Source of the DNA: Glandiceps talaboti | Lineage: Eukaryota; Hemichordata; Enteropneusta; Spengelidae | Reading direction: 5' to 3' | NCBI RefSeq assembly: GCF_964340395.1 | Contig: NC_135566.1 | Span: 4,231,001 to 4,295,000, forward strand | Length of the DNA stretch: 64,000 bases | Part shown: piece after piece, positions 48,621 through 61,854 of the stretch | Layout of the letters: each line of letters begins with the position of its first letter | Numbering within the stretch: position 1 is the first letter of the stretch | The notes under the pieces: model-generated | Told to the model about the DNA's origin: nothing | Seen by the model: only the letters and a program-made list of their open reading frames with translations | Databases searched by the model: none | Position numbers and translations under genes: made by a program

Positions 48621-51119
48621 TGTTCTATTCACTGCCCTTTCCAAATACAAGAATATCAGTTGATAACACAGTAGTCAACAGTTTTAACAGTGTAGTTTAC
48701 AATTATCAGGTTGTAGAGCAAATTTATGATAACTTTGACAGATAGAATAAGATAGAATGTCTGTTTTATCATTTACCCTAAAAAAAAAAGACGCACTGCT
48801 GAAGTTTCTCATCTCAATATCATCTTCTCTGTTTTTTCTCCCTTTTCAAGTTTTTTATCACAAATTGAGAACAAACGACTGTTGCTATTGCTACACAAAA
48901 CCTCAACAATATACTGATTACAGCCCTGAGGCATATCACTACATTTTACATAAAGCGAAACAGATGGAAGAAGGCAACCTACGGTACAGACACACACATA
49001 TGATCACTGTATGTATTACATATACTGAAAATGCCAAACGTGACTTCCATTTTATTTTTAAGTCGTTTTATTTCACCCATTTATTCTTATTTGTCAGTGG
49101 AAGAGTTTCAAGTGTACGGTTAATTGACATATATGTATATGTACATGTACATGTACCTTGTCTGGAATATCACAAATGCATTAAAATCTAGCATTGTTAT
49201 TCAACATTCATTACTAACATTGAAATATCTTTAACATTTCACAGAAATTTTCAATCATCACCATGCGTTTCACAGCATATGTTTTATAACAATGAATTTA
49301 AATCAATAAACTAGAAATGTAAACCAAGATATTCTGTTATGACCATATCAGATGTAGACTCTACTGAGATTTCCAAGAAATTTTATCACTGCCACCACCA
49401 CCACCGTTCATCCCTACCCACAAATAAAAAATAACTAAATATGCAACATTTTTTTTTGAGGAAATATACCATCTATTACCACGACGCTAAAATCTACTTT
49501 TTTTCAAAACATGCCTGAAATAATATCCAAGTGACATTCAACATTTTAGTACAGCCAATATTTCTATATTACTGTGCGATCCATTTGTTTTATCACATTT
49601 GGCAATCTACATGTACACATTAACAGAAATGTCTACTCTGTTCTTGTACAAAAATCCATTCACAGATATACAGTGTGTACTAGCGCACACACACGTATGA
49701 CATGAATTTTAATTTTGGTGTATGCAAAGCAATACCACTGACGATGTTACCTATACTGCTCTCTCTAGATCATTATTGAAACCCGAATCAATTCATCTTT
49801 CACTGTTACACCTGAGACGGAATGGGATATCATATCACGCATTTTGCATATACACACAGAGAGAACATGATGAAGTATGCCAATTTTTTACCATCCATAT
49901 AAGTATTAGTAATTATAGCTTCATTTTCACTTACTGTACAATATTTTTTTTCTAATTGTTCAATTGGCTAAATTCAAATTATATGAAAGTAAAGAATTAG
50001 GCATAACATTTCCTTACTCCCAAAAATGGATCCCATTTATCTAAACTTAGATCTGGTAATAGAAGATAACAGTATAGCAGTGAGATTTGCAGCCTTGAGC
50101 AAATACATGTATTAATCCATCACAGTAGCTCTTTCACAACTGGGCATATTTATCTGACAAATTTCTTATCATTTGCTCTGGTCATTCAGTGGCTTTAAAA
50201 AGAACAGAGTACATTTTAAGATCCAAATAACAATTCACTATCTATGTAATATGTTCATTGCATTATTTTTTCAATACATGATAAAACAGCTTCAATTTAA
50301 TGTCATATTTGAACATTTCTGTAGTCTTAGCGATTGTTTGCGAGTATGAAGAACTAAAAATGAACATTTCACTGGGTCTATAGTATATGTCATCTTTGAA
50401 CTTTTTTTGGTAATCCTGGCAGTTGTTTGTAAGTGTTTACTTAATGTGAATTCAGACAGGTACTATAATTATAACTAAATTATCACAAGTGTGCAAAAAA
50501 GATCTGATTCTGTGACAGAATAAAATACATAACTTATGGACAAAATCAACAAAGAGTGAAAGACAAATAAGTACTGCTATAACTCATTCATATCAGTTGA
50601 CACAAATGAAGGACATTCTGAACCATAATGACAGTGGGAGCTGGTTTCCTCAAACTCCACATTTTGACTTCACATACAAATTATCAATTTAGAGAGAAAA
50701 ATGAAAACAAACTATAAAACATCATAAAGAAGAAACTAATAAAATTAAGAATATCTCCAATTGGAACACACTCTATTTATGGAAATTATGATCATTTAAA
50801 ATCTAGCAATTTTATCAAATATTAATTTTATAAATATAGTTTTGTACAAACTCCTTCTATTGATTAAATAGTTAACATAAGGGCTGCCTGTAGGTTTTCA
50901 TCTACACTACTGATAACATCAAAATATTTCAGACACTATTCCAAATTTGAAAAAAATATTTTTTTATTCAAATCAATTTCCTTGTAAGAACCCATGAGGT
51001 GCAAAACTAGTCTGGAGACCCTGTACAGTACTAACTGCAGAATTTTTTTTAAACATTTCAAATGACTTTCACTTACAGTGTGTGTGTACACTACATGTAA
51101 GTCAGTTGTCACATTTGTC
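48621..51119. other. Intronic; longest unassigned non-repeat frame
   Basis: A 144-codon plus frame (48757-49191) covers an exon-like piece at 48851-48982 (YSPEAYHYILHKAKQMEEGN) preceded by a strong pyrimidine tract and CAAG. The 3' side has only a weak CG|GTACAG donor. No domain is recognised. The rest is AT-rich. Confidence 0.25.
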
Positions 51120-51370
51120 ATTGTCTATAAGAATCAGTAAAATAAAATCAGAGTTAATGAATCGTATCCACTAAATTGTGATAATTTATAAACTGTGACA
51201 AATTATGTCGAGCTACATTGAATTCACCACACTTCCCTTTCTCCATCATCAAAGGTTAGCAAAATCACTTGATTCCTTTTGTAATGGCCAATAAGAATCC
51301 ATAAATAAAATCTGAGTTTACAAATCACATCACCAGGGTTACCATAAAATCGTGATAATTTATCAATTTT
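51120..51370. repeat. ~170-bp diverged direct duplication
   Basis: ATAAGAATC..TAAA.TAAAATC.GAGTT and ..TCGTGATAATTTAT segments occur at about 51127-51195 and 51291-51365. Confidence 0.5.
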
Positions 51371-54249
51371 ATTTATAAATGATAACATATTGGGATCTAT
51401 TCATTAGATATCCTTTTCCTTTTCCTTATCACCACAGGTCGAAAACATTGGCCAAAAAACACTACTAGCCATACAAATATTACAAGAGACATTGAAAATT
51501 GCAATCAATCTCAACACTTAAGTCACTATAAGTAATCGTTTTTCCGTTACTCACAAATTTGAAACTTACAACCTCGCATGAAAAGGACGATTAGAGGCAA
51601 CAAATAAACACTATTGTGGCATGCATAAATTTGCAATTCAAAAGGTACTCAGTAGAGTGCGTTCTGAATAACCTTACATTTTCTCTCTTCTCCGCAATCC
51701 TTCACTATAGGTTGTTTTTACTGTCAAGGATGGCCACCTAATGCCTCCACTTACACTTGTTAAGCTCTGTAAAGTGTTGGCAATTTGACTAGTTGATTTT
51801 TGTGTCCTTGTAAATAGTATGTTTTCAAAGCAAACTGCTGGCAAACAGACAACTGTACATTGTTTTCACTAGCCAGCCCTATCAACTCTCACTGGATTCA
51901 TTTGTGATAATTGAATAGACTGCTAACAATGCACCCAAAAATACAAACACCCTTGATACGCACACACTCCAAATCAGTTTGTTCGAATCAAACAACGAAG
52001 CAACAAAAAAGACCTGGCAGAACCTCTGGCTTTTATATGATGACCTTAAAATCATACTGTAAGAGCAAGGCAAGACAGTCACAAGTAATTCACAGTGTGC
52101 ACTTCTTGCAAAATGTACCAAACATACCTAGTCTTTAACAAGATATTTGCATGACATACCTGTAAAAATTGAGTTCACGTGATACAGTAGCATTTACCTA
52201 AATGTACAAACATTGCATCAAACTGCAATTTAGTTTCACCATCCCCATGTACATGTATATCTTATGTAGTTTGTGTAACATCTCTCAAACCTGAGTTCAA
52301 ATTGGAGCAGTACATATAATTGCACAAAAACTGCAAGTTGATTAACCCTCTCCACACACAGGGGAAAGCTGTTTGTATAACATTTTTCACATTTGAGTTG
52401 GCATTACAGTAACATATATGCACAAAACTATGTATCAAACTGCAACTTAAGTGTATGATTACGTGTGTAAATCTGTAATTTTCTGATAATGTCATTACAC
52501 GGACAGTCTCTATGCACAGGCAAAACCTTTGCTGTATTACAATGACATGGAACATAATTAATCAGTGGTATACATGTCAGCTACTACAGGTTAGCTGATG
52601 GGTATAGACAGGCCAATTCTTTATCAAGTAAACATAGTTGTTTAGCTCCTTTGCACTTCTCCTGAGCAACTCTCACAAAAGTCAGAATGTGTGTAGCTTT
52701 CATGTAATGTGTAAAATGCAATATTCATGAAGAAATGTATGTGTTAATTCTGTGCCACCATGGGGATTTCAGACAAACCAACTCCTAATTCTTACTCATG
52801 CTAATTTTAAGGACAGCTATATTGTAAAGTGAAGCTCTGTAGTTAAAGCAGATTTCTTAACAAACAGGGTTTACATCCTGGGCAAAGACAATATACTAGT
52901 ATTCGAATGAATAACAACATAATTTCTCACTTATGGAAATTGCTATGAATATTTGATGTGATGTCATATGTTGTCAACTTATATTCAAAATGCTTCCTCT
53001 TGCACATAGGAATCAAACAACCCAGACAATCATAATCATTTCGATAAAAACAAGTGTGACCAGCGATCAATTTACCACATACTCCCACGACAAAACTGAA
53101 TTTGACTTAATCTATAAATAATCACATCATAAATTCTTGTAGGAAAACAACACTTAAAATTATCAGATCTCTACATAATTTCAAACTGTAGTGAGGGAGA
53201 GTTTACCGCAAGAATATGATATCTTTGTGAGGGGGTGTTGAATTCACCGACGACTAAATTTTCAGCAATTTTGAAGATCTTTTACTCAACTGATTAAAGT
53301 AGTGATACATTGAAAGCCTAGATTGGCGAGTCTCTCCGTTGGGATTTCATTTTAGTGAAAAAGAGACGTTGGAGAAAACATCCAAAGTCCACTATGTCAT
53401 CGTTTTCATTAGTATGCACAGAACAATTCAATCTGTAGTCTTGGGGAAACATTAGACAGACAACCAGGAAACCCACATTCGATTTCTGTATAATTCACAT
53501 CATTTTGACAAACACTAAATCTTAATTCTACACATCATGGAATATCTTGAATAAAAGACTATTAAAACGAAACATAACAGGCACAGGCTCTGTCGTGCAT
53601 TTCACAAATTACTGATGACAAATCTAGACAGGACCATTAATATTTCACTACTGCTTGTATCGAATCAAATCAAAAATTGAAGTTTTACTCGATTTATTTA
53701 CAGACAGCTGCCTCTATTTAAAAGGTGCAAGTTTGAATACCAAAGTGTCACGCTGACAGGCTTGTATAGGAACCTGAACAAATGAAACAGTTGATTCTAC
53801 ATGTGTATATCGTTATTATCATTGCTATAATCTCCTAACAATGCCTGTACACATGAACTCCTTTTTACTGCAATATGTCATGGGAATCATACATTACACT
53901 CAGCAGGGCTGGTATTCATAATTCAATTCTTATTCAATATATATGTACAATATATACAAGTTCACAGTCAGTTTTAGTTCAAGTCCAATGTTTGAATCCC
54001 ATAGTCTAATGCTATCGTATCAGTGGAGACAAATTTTATTTTTTTTGCTCATTCAAGACCAACTTTTTCTATACCTCAGCCAGACAACTACCGATACATA
54101 TATTTTTCTAACCTCAATCTTAAACCCAATCCAACATGGCCTTTAAATCTAACACAAAACAATGGCTAAATTAGAAGTCAAAATCAATCTAAGCACACTT
54201 ATCAGTTCACTGGGGTCTCCCTTAATGAGATAACAGTACAGAGTTCTTG
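51371..54249. other. Intronic, no exon seen
   Basis: AT-rich; frames up to 97 codons (52555-52262 minus) lack domain or splice support. Confidence 0.4.
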
Positions 54250-54610
54250 CTAAGGTTTGGTAACCCTGGTAACAGACAGAAATCTGGTATAAATTGCATA
54301 TATTCCCATGCCTTGCACCATATTTTTACAGGAGAAACTAAACTTCTTGGAAAACTCCAGTACATTTTACCCACTATGATACCATCCTTACAAAATACAC
54401 TGTTGGTGGTGTCATCTATACTAACCTTAATCCTGGTAACAGAGCGGGAAATCTGGGAACATTGCATAGCTTTCCATACTTGCAATTAGGGGTGGGGGAA
54501 GGGGTGGGAAGGTCAGGCAGCAACTCTAAAATAATATTCATAGAAACTACTATATTTTACCCATTTGAATACCATCCCCTCCAAAAAATACTGTACAAGA
54601 TAGAGTTAGG
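54250..54610. repeat. ~175-bp diverged direct duplication
   Basis: CCTGGTAACAGA...GAAATCTGG...ATTGCATA and ATTTTACCCA.T..ATACCATCC recur in order (about 54267-54385 and 54434-54573). Confidence 0.65.
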
Positions 54611-56979
54611 CTACATTGCATTTGTTCCATTTTGGTACATGGGCTTCTACTACAGATAAGATAATGGCATTGGCAAACAGTGTCACACCTGAAATTCAAA
54701 CTCCCCAGGCCATGAATATTAATAACACTCTAATGATGTCCATTCATTAACAAAGCCTAACGAAATGTCAAAGGAAGGGTAACAAGACAAACATTCAATT
54801 ACAGTTGAAAACTGATAAGGGAATCTAACTAAATATCACTTATTTCTAGTGTCTGTACTGTCACCCATAAAAATGTCCACATGATTATTTTCCTCTTAAA
54901 ATTCTAGGTTTTTCAACTGAAAGGGAAGTATCCATACTTGAGTTTAGATGTAATCATTTCTGAACACACTATACTGTTTCCTGGTACAAAATATATTTTG
55001 TTTTTAATTTCTAAACTTCCTATAAAAAATAAATGTGCAAGATTCAGGTCCGACTTTACTCACAATCAGATTTTTGAAACTGAAATTAGCTGAGTAAACA
55101 CACCAACTCCCTTTGTCTCATTTTTATGTAATATACAATGTATGGCTTCAATAATTTCAACTCTATTATGGTTCAGTATTACTAATGTCTGTTTTAAAAT
55201 ACAATGCACCCAAATGATTGAACTCTTTACCCAGCCACTTGATTTCTAAACCCACAAATGCTGATAAAATGTGCCACATATGTACATTTTCCATCTCGAT
55301 TGCTCACTTCTGGTATTTGCAGTAGGGTTACAAATGCCCATTTTTAACTCAACTGCACACGACATGTATTTGCAGTGAAAGACAAGTAAACATAGTTTAC
55401 ATACATGCCTTGAAGTTTAAAGTGTTGACCATCATCAAGGTACCACTTTTAAACAGACGTACAAAATGACCATATTGTCTGGTAGCAAGTACCATATATA
55501 TTATCAAACTAATCTTTTGAGTGACGTAGTCACATTACAGTCACCATCATTCCCCCCCGGAAATACACTTGTACATAACCAAGACCATTTTTCTGACAAC
55601 TTGTCAACTTACAATGTTGTTGCACATTCATCAGGACAGACACAGTACTCTAGCATGGTTCATTTAATAACATTAATCAACAGATAAAAATGTGTGAACT
55701 CACTTTAACAGATTGTAACTGAGTGTCATCACTGCTAACTTCACAGCTTTGTATATTTTTAGCATGTAACATACATATAATTCAGCTATCTAATTCTTTA
55801 GCAACCAAAGCATTCCTCTAAATTTAGCTCTTCAGATTTTGAATAGGGAGGACATTTTTACCCACATACACGATTTCCAGTCTACCCAGGACTACAAGCA
55901 CTACCTGTCCATATAATATTACAACAGTATATCATATGTGTATCTAGGGGGCTATTTCATTCAGACATCGACTGCACTGAATCTGAACATATCACTGCAA
56001 GCTTGAGCAAATGCTTAGGACTTTAAGCACTCAGATATAACAACCTGGCTATGAAGAACAAAATTTAGTAAATTGACTCAGTGGTGGGCTACAAAAAGAA
56101 ACCCTACGCACTCTTGAAAATCGTGCATAATTTATGTCTATTGCTTGGCTTGCCAAAGTTGTTCACAATCAATTTAAATTTGTCACATTATTCTAGAATC
56201 AAATTAAACAGAAACGTATTAAAATTCATTTAATAAATGAGCAGGATGCAAATCAATACAATGGCTCTACCTACCACATACATTTTGTATCTCAAACTGG
56301 TGAAACATTCTTAATTATTGATATATTCATTAGGCTTGATTCAAAGAAGTTGACAGCCTGGATTCTCTTACTGTCCTCAGGGGAGGAGGGAAAGCACACT
56401 ATCTTCTCATACGTTCACTGTATACAGAGAGTGACAAGGCCCTGACGGACTACTCAGTTTCTGAGTTGAAGTAACTTCACAATGTCCCTCTTTATAATAT
56501 CCAGGACTATAAATTAGCAACAGTCCAGGACAGGACTACAAAAGTATCTAGCCTACCAAATTTACAAGGTGGTAGTCTGATAGGCCAATGGAAATTGATT
56601 GAAATATGAAGATGAAACAGTTGACTTGACTAAATCTGACTACCATGTGTAGCAGTTAAATTTGAGTTCTACTGTCCTTTGTATGTGCTCATACTACTAT
56701 TATCTACATGTAGATTCACTGGGAGAAACACAATGCTTATTACCACTATTTGCATATGTATGTACACGTCATAAAATCATATTTCACCCAGAGTGATTAT
56801 AGATATAATGACACATAATTTTCCCTAGAAAAAGAGTGAAACCACCATGAGTAAAACAAATGACTTTCACTTCCATAAACCTGATATTAAAGATCTTAAT
56901 CTTGTCACAACTATCCCTTATTCTACACCTTTAGAGTATCACATGTAAACTTACTACCCATCCTACTGGTAAAACTACA
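54611..56979. other. Intronic, no exon seen
   Basis: AT-rich; nothing else supported. Confidence 0.4.
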
Positions 56980-57052
56980 CCCCCTCCCCCATCCTACCCT
57001 CCCCCATCCTACCCTCCCCCATCCTACCCTCCCCCATCCTACCCTCCTCCTG
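56980..57052. repeat. 15-bp tandem repeat (CCCTCCCCCATCCTA)n
   Basis: About four to five near-perfect copies on a C-rich strand. Confidence 0.93.
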
Positions 57053-57371
57053 TCTCACTAGCATAGTGTACCTGTCATTCAGAAATTGAAGTGGTAGGTG
57101 TCGGACAGGTTGGAATTTAAGGAATCTACCCTTTCTTGGCTACACTCGTTGACATGTAAAAACCATCCTTGCCAATAAACTACCCCATCCTCTCTCCTCA
57201 TATGTAGCTAGTACCTGTCATTCACATCACCCCTACCAGTACAGAGAGTTGTACCAGAGACAGAGCTTATTTGAATTCAGGATCTACTCTCCCTTGTCCT
57301 ACCTTCAGACAGAATCTGCAAGTACATCACTGCCTCTTCTTTAATCACCAAATATTTTCAAAATAATATGC

Positions 57372-57584
57372 TTAACCCTTTCAGGACTAGAAACTTTCCC
57401 GCCAAAATTTTTGAACAAAAATTCTTGTTTCTCGGTAATTTTTGGAAAAAGATCAACTTTATTTTAGATCAGAATTCAAGAAATATTACTTCCCAATGAA
57501 GTAATATTCTTAAATTTTTAGAAAATGTTCTTACAATCAAGTTTCTATTTATTCCAATGTCGTCTCTAGGAATGAAAGGGTTAA
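57372..57584. mobile_element. TTAA/CCCTTTCA miniature transposon, 213 bp
   Basis: Both ends read TTAACCCTTTCA on opposite strands. TTAA plus CCC-initial termini is the pattern of piggyBac-type non-autonomous elements. The centre is a second inverted repeat (GAAATATTACTTC / GAAGTAATATTC). No coding. Confidence 0.8.
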
Positions 57585-58599
57585 ACACTTAACCATAACT
57601 AAGACCAATTTTATGCTCATGGCTATTTCTTTAAAATGAACCACACACACTGTTTGAAGCACCAAATATAAACAAAATTAAACATTTCACACTCCTACCT
57701 TTAAATTAAGACCAATTTTATGTTAGTTCACATTATTCCTCTTGATGAGCCACACAGCTCAGTACAGGAGACAGGCTCAATGAGATCAAAACAGGGGTCA
57801 TCACACTTAGCATTTACACCGACATCAAAACCTTTCTACATCCGAGGTGTCAATGCACCTGAGAGATGGGATTTAGAAGGATTTTCAAGTCTCCGTAAAT
57901 GAAGCTATCTATTTTGGAAACCATGCAATTACACTGAAAGACTCATCACTTGTATTTAGGTTTGCTAACTCAAATAAACCCCATTTTCAGAACAAATCAC
58001 ATCAGAGACAACCAAATAATGTAATAATTTCTCAAGTACATTCAGAAGTTCATCTGCAGGTCATCTGCTTAGTGCTTGTTCATGGACAGTCAGTATATAT
58101 CTTCAAGTATAGTTTAGAAGGCAGCAAATGTTCAGTCATGGAAAAAAATAAATTCCAAATACCAGAACAACAATTATTTCATCTATTTTTTGTCCTTTTG
58201 ATGTCCATTCATACAACAGACCAGCAACAAACATGTTATTTTCAATATGGACCCTAATTTTAGAGAGTACCAGAAAGAAAGTACAGATCTCGTAGAATCA
58301 CTCACACGGAAATCTATATTAACTGCCTTTGTTTCTAATTTGAACTTTAACCTTAGCATTGAGTATTCCAGCTGGATGTGACCGACCTTGAAAGAACACT
58401 TCGTGTAACTAATACATTTTTCTTATTTTCCTATGAAATTTCGGTTCTAAAACGCGACTAGCTAGAAAATGTTCCTCTAAATTTCACACCACTAAACGAA
58501 TAAACTTCCAAGTTAGCACGTGAATTAAAAGTCTTATACTGATAAAAACTGTACATAAACTTCGAGTGAATGAAACAAACGTGTCAAGAAACCCTATCG
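57585..58599. other. Intronic, no exon seen
   Basis: AT-rich; two 60-61 codon chance frames only. Confidence 0.4.
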
Positions 58600-59273
58600 A
58601 GTGAAGATGTAACGGTACTCAAAATTGTTGTCTATATTTTTGTGTATCTGGGTCTAAATTCATCCTCATCAACTATTTCTCGAATAGCAACCAGACAGTG
58701 TTCTCGTCAAGTTACCGAACGTGCTCAAATCCGTGGGGCTAAGTGCTGAGTGAAGTGATCATCGGCTCGGGTAATTAACTGTTGTTGAGATCCTTCGAAA
58801 ATTTCTCTGTAACATGGCAGCCATGTTTGTTATGTTATTTACCGAGTCTGTGGTGAATTTGAGAGTGCCGACGAGTCTTTGACCTCTTGGCTGCCGCCTT
58901 TACCGCTAAACTCGAGATAGTCACAATTTAGGCTTTCTGCAATACCGATAATTTGAGCTGTTTCGATTGAAGGGTTGAGCAATTAAACACAATCGCCGTG
59001 CCTTGTCAGCGATTGTTCAGTGCCACACTCTAACTTATGTGAAGTGTGTTTTTAGTGGAAGGTGTAAAACAATCCAACGGCACTGGAATATATATAATAC
59101 ATTTGAGTTATACGTTTATAGTTTTCCGTTTTCAAAATTACCAGAAGAGACGGTGTCATAAATAACCAATTAGTGAAATTATTGTTTAAATTTGGGGTTC
59201 TGTTACGATATGGGTGACTTGGGGATGACATGCCAGCCACAAAGGCGGTTTGTGTGTGCGGAAGCGTACGTAC
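58600..59273. promoter_or_regulatory. CpG-richer start of intron 1
   Basis: This stretch continues the CpG-rich region downstream of exon 1. At 58811-58827 it holds AACATGGCAGCCATGTT, a near-perfect palindrome whose ATGGC core resembles YY1-type sites. A 22-codon plus-strand reading frame starts within it, but nothing supports its translation. Regulatory function is inference from composition and position. Confidence 0.3.
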
Positions 59274-59525
59274 CTCTAGTGCCCCCAGTGTGCAGAAGCT
59301 AGATATTGCAAATCCATCGATAATATCTTCTTCATGGGAGCTAGAACTGCGTCGTCGCTTGTGTCTGTGACGCGACCTTTCCCGTTCTCGTAAAGGTGTT
59401 TCCATTTCATCGTCATCCCCGCTCCCAATAGCATTATGATTTTGTTGTTTCTGTTGCTGCTTCATTTCGGCAGCTCTCTCACGTCTCTTGTGTCGCTGTG
59501 ACCGCTGTTTAGCGTCGCTCTCCAT
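59274..59525 (-). CDS. AUTS2: First coding exon of an AUTS2/FBRSL-family regulator
   Basis: This exon encodes 84 residues starting MESDAKQRSQ. Residues 1-20 are basic, 23-28 form a short Q-rich run, 36-41 are acidic, and 47-59 are an arginine-rich stretch resembling a nuclear localisation signal. Serines 60-63 lead into EEDIIDGFAISSF (65-77) and then ALE (82-84). From memory, vertebrate AUTS2 and FBRSL1 carry nearly the same EEDIIDGFA..SF....ALE block at the end of their first exon, and the similarity stops here at a splice donor (GAG|GTACGT) in phase 0. The start is well supported because an in-frame TAG immediately precedes the ATG. AUTS2 proteins are nuclear; in vertebrates they join non-canonical PRC1 complexes and can promote transcription, and they matter in neural development. 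Invertebrates generally have one ancestral member, so orthology to AUTS2 rather than FBRSL1 or FBRS cannot be decided. Reading past the donor gives unrelated intronic codons. Confidence 0.8.
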
Positions 59526-59800
59526 CTAAATCGACTTCGGGACGAACAACGCACTATAAACTCACCGCTTTACCAACTTTGGATCAAAATGTGTCGGGCA
59601 AATTGACAAATATGACACAAAAATACACAGCGAGTACTCGACGAATCGGCATGATCTTGAAAAACCCTCTGACCCTGAATGCGGAGAGATATGTGCACAA
59701 CAGAAGTAGGTCGGTGTGTACTTCCGCCGACAGCAAAACGTAGGCCCACTGCTTCCCCCGGAATCCGCACGTACTAAAACGTGCAAGCGTACACTAGTAC
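59526..59800 (-). promoter_or_regulatory. 5' UTR and probable core promoter of the AUTS2-like gene
   Basis: The DNA just upstream of the ATG is richer in GC and CpG than the rest of the window. On the minus strand it contains a CGGAAGT ETS-type site (59726-59720) about 195 bp before the ATG, inside a CpG cluster. No TATA box is evident at a fitting distance, as expected for a broad CpG-type promoter. The transcription start cannot be fixed from sequence. Confidence 0.45.
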
Positions 59801-60677
59801 ATGTAGTCTCTCACAAAAGATTTGCAATCTGGTCTCACGAATGACTCGGTCGTCTCTTTCACTATTACCAGATATGCTTCTGGTTGATGAAGAAAATAAA
59901 ACAAAGAAAAGAAGAAGTAAAATCCACCGGTGAAATATGACAAAAGCAGGGTGGTCTGTCTGTTGGTCACCCCGTCCCTAGTACATGTACATCCATGGAA
60001 AAACTCAACACTACTAAGCTTAATTATCCCAATGTTGAGAACAACAGATATCCATAACTCTGCATCTGTCAAATAAGATATTGGATATTAGAACAACTGC
60101 TGAGGCGGCCCTAAACATGCTGTGCGACATAGATGATGTGAAAAAATACCCAAGAGACAAATAAATTTTTGATCGATCGGAAGTTTGTCACGACCGAGGA
60201 CGTTCTAAATATCATAAATTTGTTTGCATGCCTATATGTCCGTACCATTCCAGAGGCATTTTATCCAAACGAAAAAACACCGAAGAATTAATTTAATACT
60301 ATTCCACGACCAACGCCAGGTAAAACCTATTCAAAAGCTGTAGTTGTTTTTAGATAAACTACTGCTTCCACGCATCAACTAGGAGTATAATACGAATGCT
60401 AATATAAATGGTGACTATAAAAGAAAGTGTTGTGCTTACTCTTCAAGTCGATTAATACTCCGAAATGTCGATATGATGAATCGTTGTCGTTTAACTTTAA
60501 CCGTTACACGACTCTCCGAGTCATATAAGAGAAACACTGGAAGCACCCGATTGAATATTGTGTGTTTATGCGTATATATAATGGCTTATTCTTTTCAAAT
60601 TTCCACACTGGGACTCTTGCTGTACAGTCAACCCCACCCCACCCCACCATTGACCATCAATCTTGCATTGAAAAAGT
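59801..60677. other. Upstream region of the AUTS2-like gene
   Basis: Moderately CpG-rich at 60100-60560 with no supported gene. Possible upstream regulatory DNA. Confidence 0.35.
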
Positions 60678-60975
<298 letters not shown>

Positions 60976-61119
60976 GGTGCAATCTTCAGTCACTTGTGGC
61001 CTGAAGTGAACTCAAGGCTTCGCATTGAAATATAATTTAAATGAAAGTTCACATTTTGTAAAGATACGAGTGAAAAAGGAAGTTTCATTCACGTCAGCAT
61101 AAGTACGTCATATTTGAAG

Positions 61120-61194
61120 TCGAAGTCATCATCGTCCGTCGTCGTCATTATCATTATTATCATAACCACCATGTTACTACTATCACCAACATTA

Positions 61195-61233
<39 letters not shown>

Positions 61234-61291
61234 AATATCATCATTATCATCATCATCGTCGTCGTCATCGTCGTCGTCGTCGTCGTCGTTT
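61120..61291. repeat. (ATC)n/(GTC)n trinucleotide tract
   Basis: CATCAT runs (61194-61231) are flanked by TCATTATCATC and a GTCGTCGTC run (61255-61289). Confidence 0.93.
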
Positions 61292-61679
61292 CACATTAGT
61301 AGTTACCATAACTACCACCACTATTTATTTTTAAAACACCGCATTCATAAACATAATCTTTATCGATCTTAATCAGCGATGAGTGTCAGCCACAATGTCA
61401 CCATGGTTACTCAATACTATTGTGACGAAATCATCATCACTTGACGACGTGAGATACAGGTATTACAATGGAAACCGACTGACTTTAAACAAAGCGGAGT
61501 CTGACACAACAAAATGTTGACAAACATGGCTACATTTCATTATTTGACATAGCAAAAAATCTTACAAACATTGCTACATTGTCTTTGTGTGAGTTACCAT
61601 TATCTTAGCACTTTGTTGCCAAATCACATACATTGTAACAACATATGCTTTTATCAGGCATATCAATGGATTAAAATGT

Positions 61680-61800
61680 AACAATTGTACTTCAGATTTT
61701 GTAGTGCCAGATGATAAGATATCACTGTTAAGAAGATTTTTGTCCAGCCAGGAGATACAATTTAGCAATGATAGTGAGATATTTGTCTAGTCAGACAATA
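61680..61800. repeat. Diverged copies of the GTCTAG..CAGACGATAAAAT motif
   Basis: GATAAGATATCACTGTTAAG, TTTTTGTCCAGCCAGGAGATA, AATTTAGCAATGATAG and TTTGTCTAGTCAGACAATAG resemble the 31-bp array at 63700-64000. Confidence 0.5.
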
Positions 61801-61854
61801 GAATATAAGAATGTCAACTAATCTCTTTCTTGAGCGAGACGATGGTTTGTTTTA

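Larger units (their letters stand above)
12203..59273 (-). other. Inferred first intron of the AUTS2-like gene (~47 kb)
   Basis: The interval runs from the donor GTACGT at 59273 to the acceptor CAG ending at 12203 on the minus strand. It holds no convincing conserved exon, but it does hold numerous microsatellites, several inverted-repeat elements, a SINE-like copy and a retroelement tail. A huge first intron is a known trait of vertebrate AUTS2. An undetected small exon inside the interval would split it, so the length is an upper estimate for one intron. Confidence 0.5.

Noticed and set aside
59052-59273. Continuation of the AUTS2-like frame to a 157-residue protein
   Set aside because: Similarity ends exactly at the GAG|GTACGT donor; the read-through codons are unlike the family.
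59562-59786. Minus-strand 74-codon frame upstream of exon 1 as a separate gene
   Set aside because: Lies in the CpG-rich promoter/5' UTR, has no recognisable domain and is separated from the ATG by an in-frame stop.
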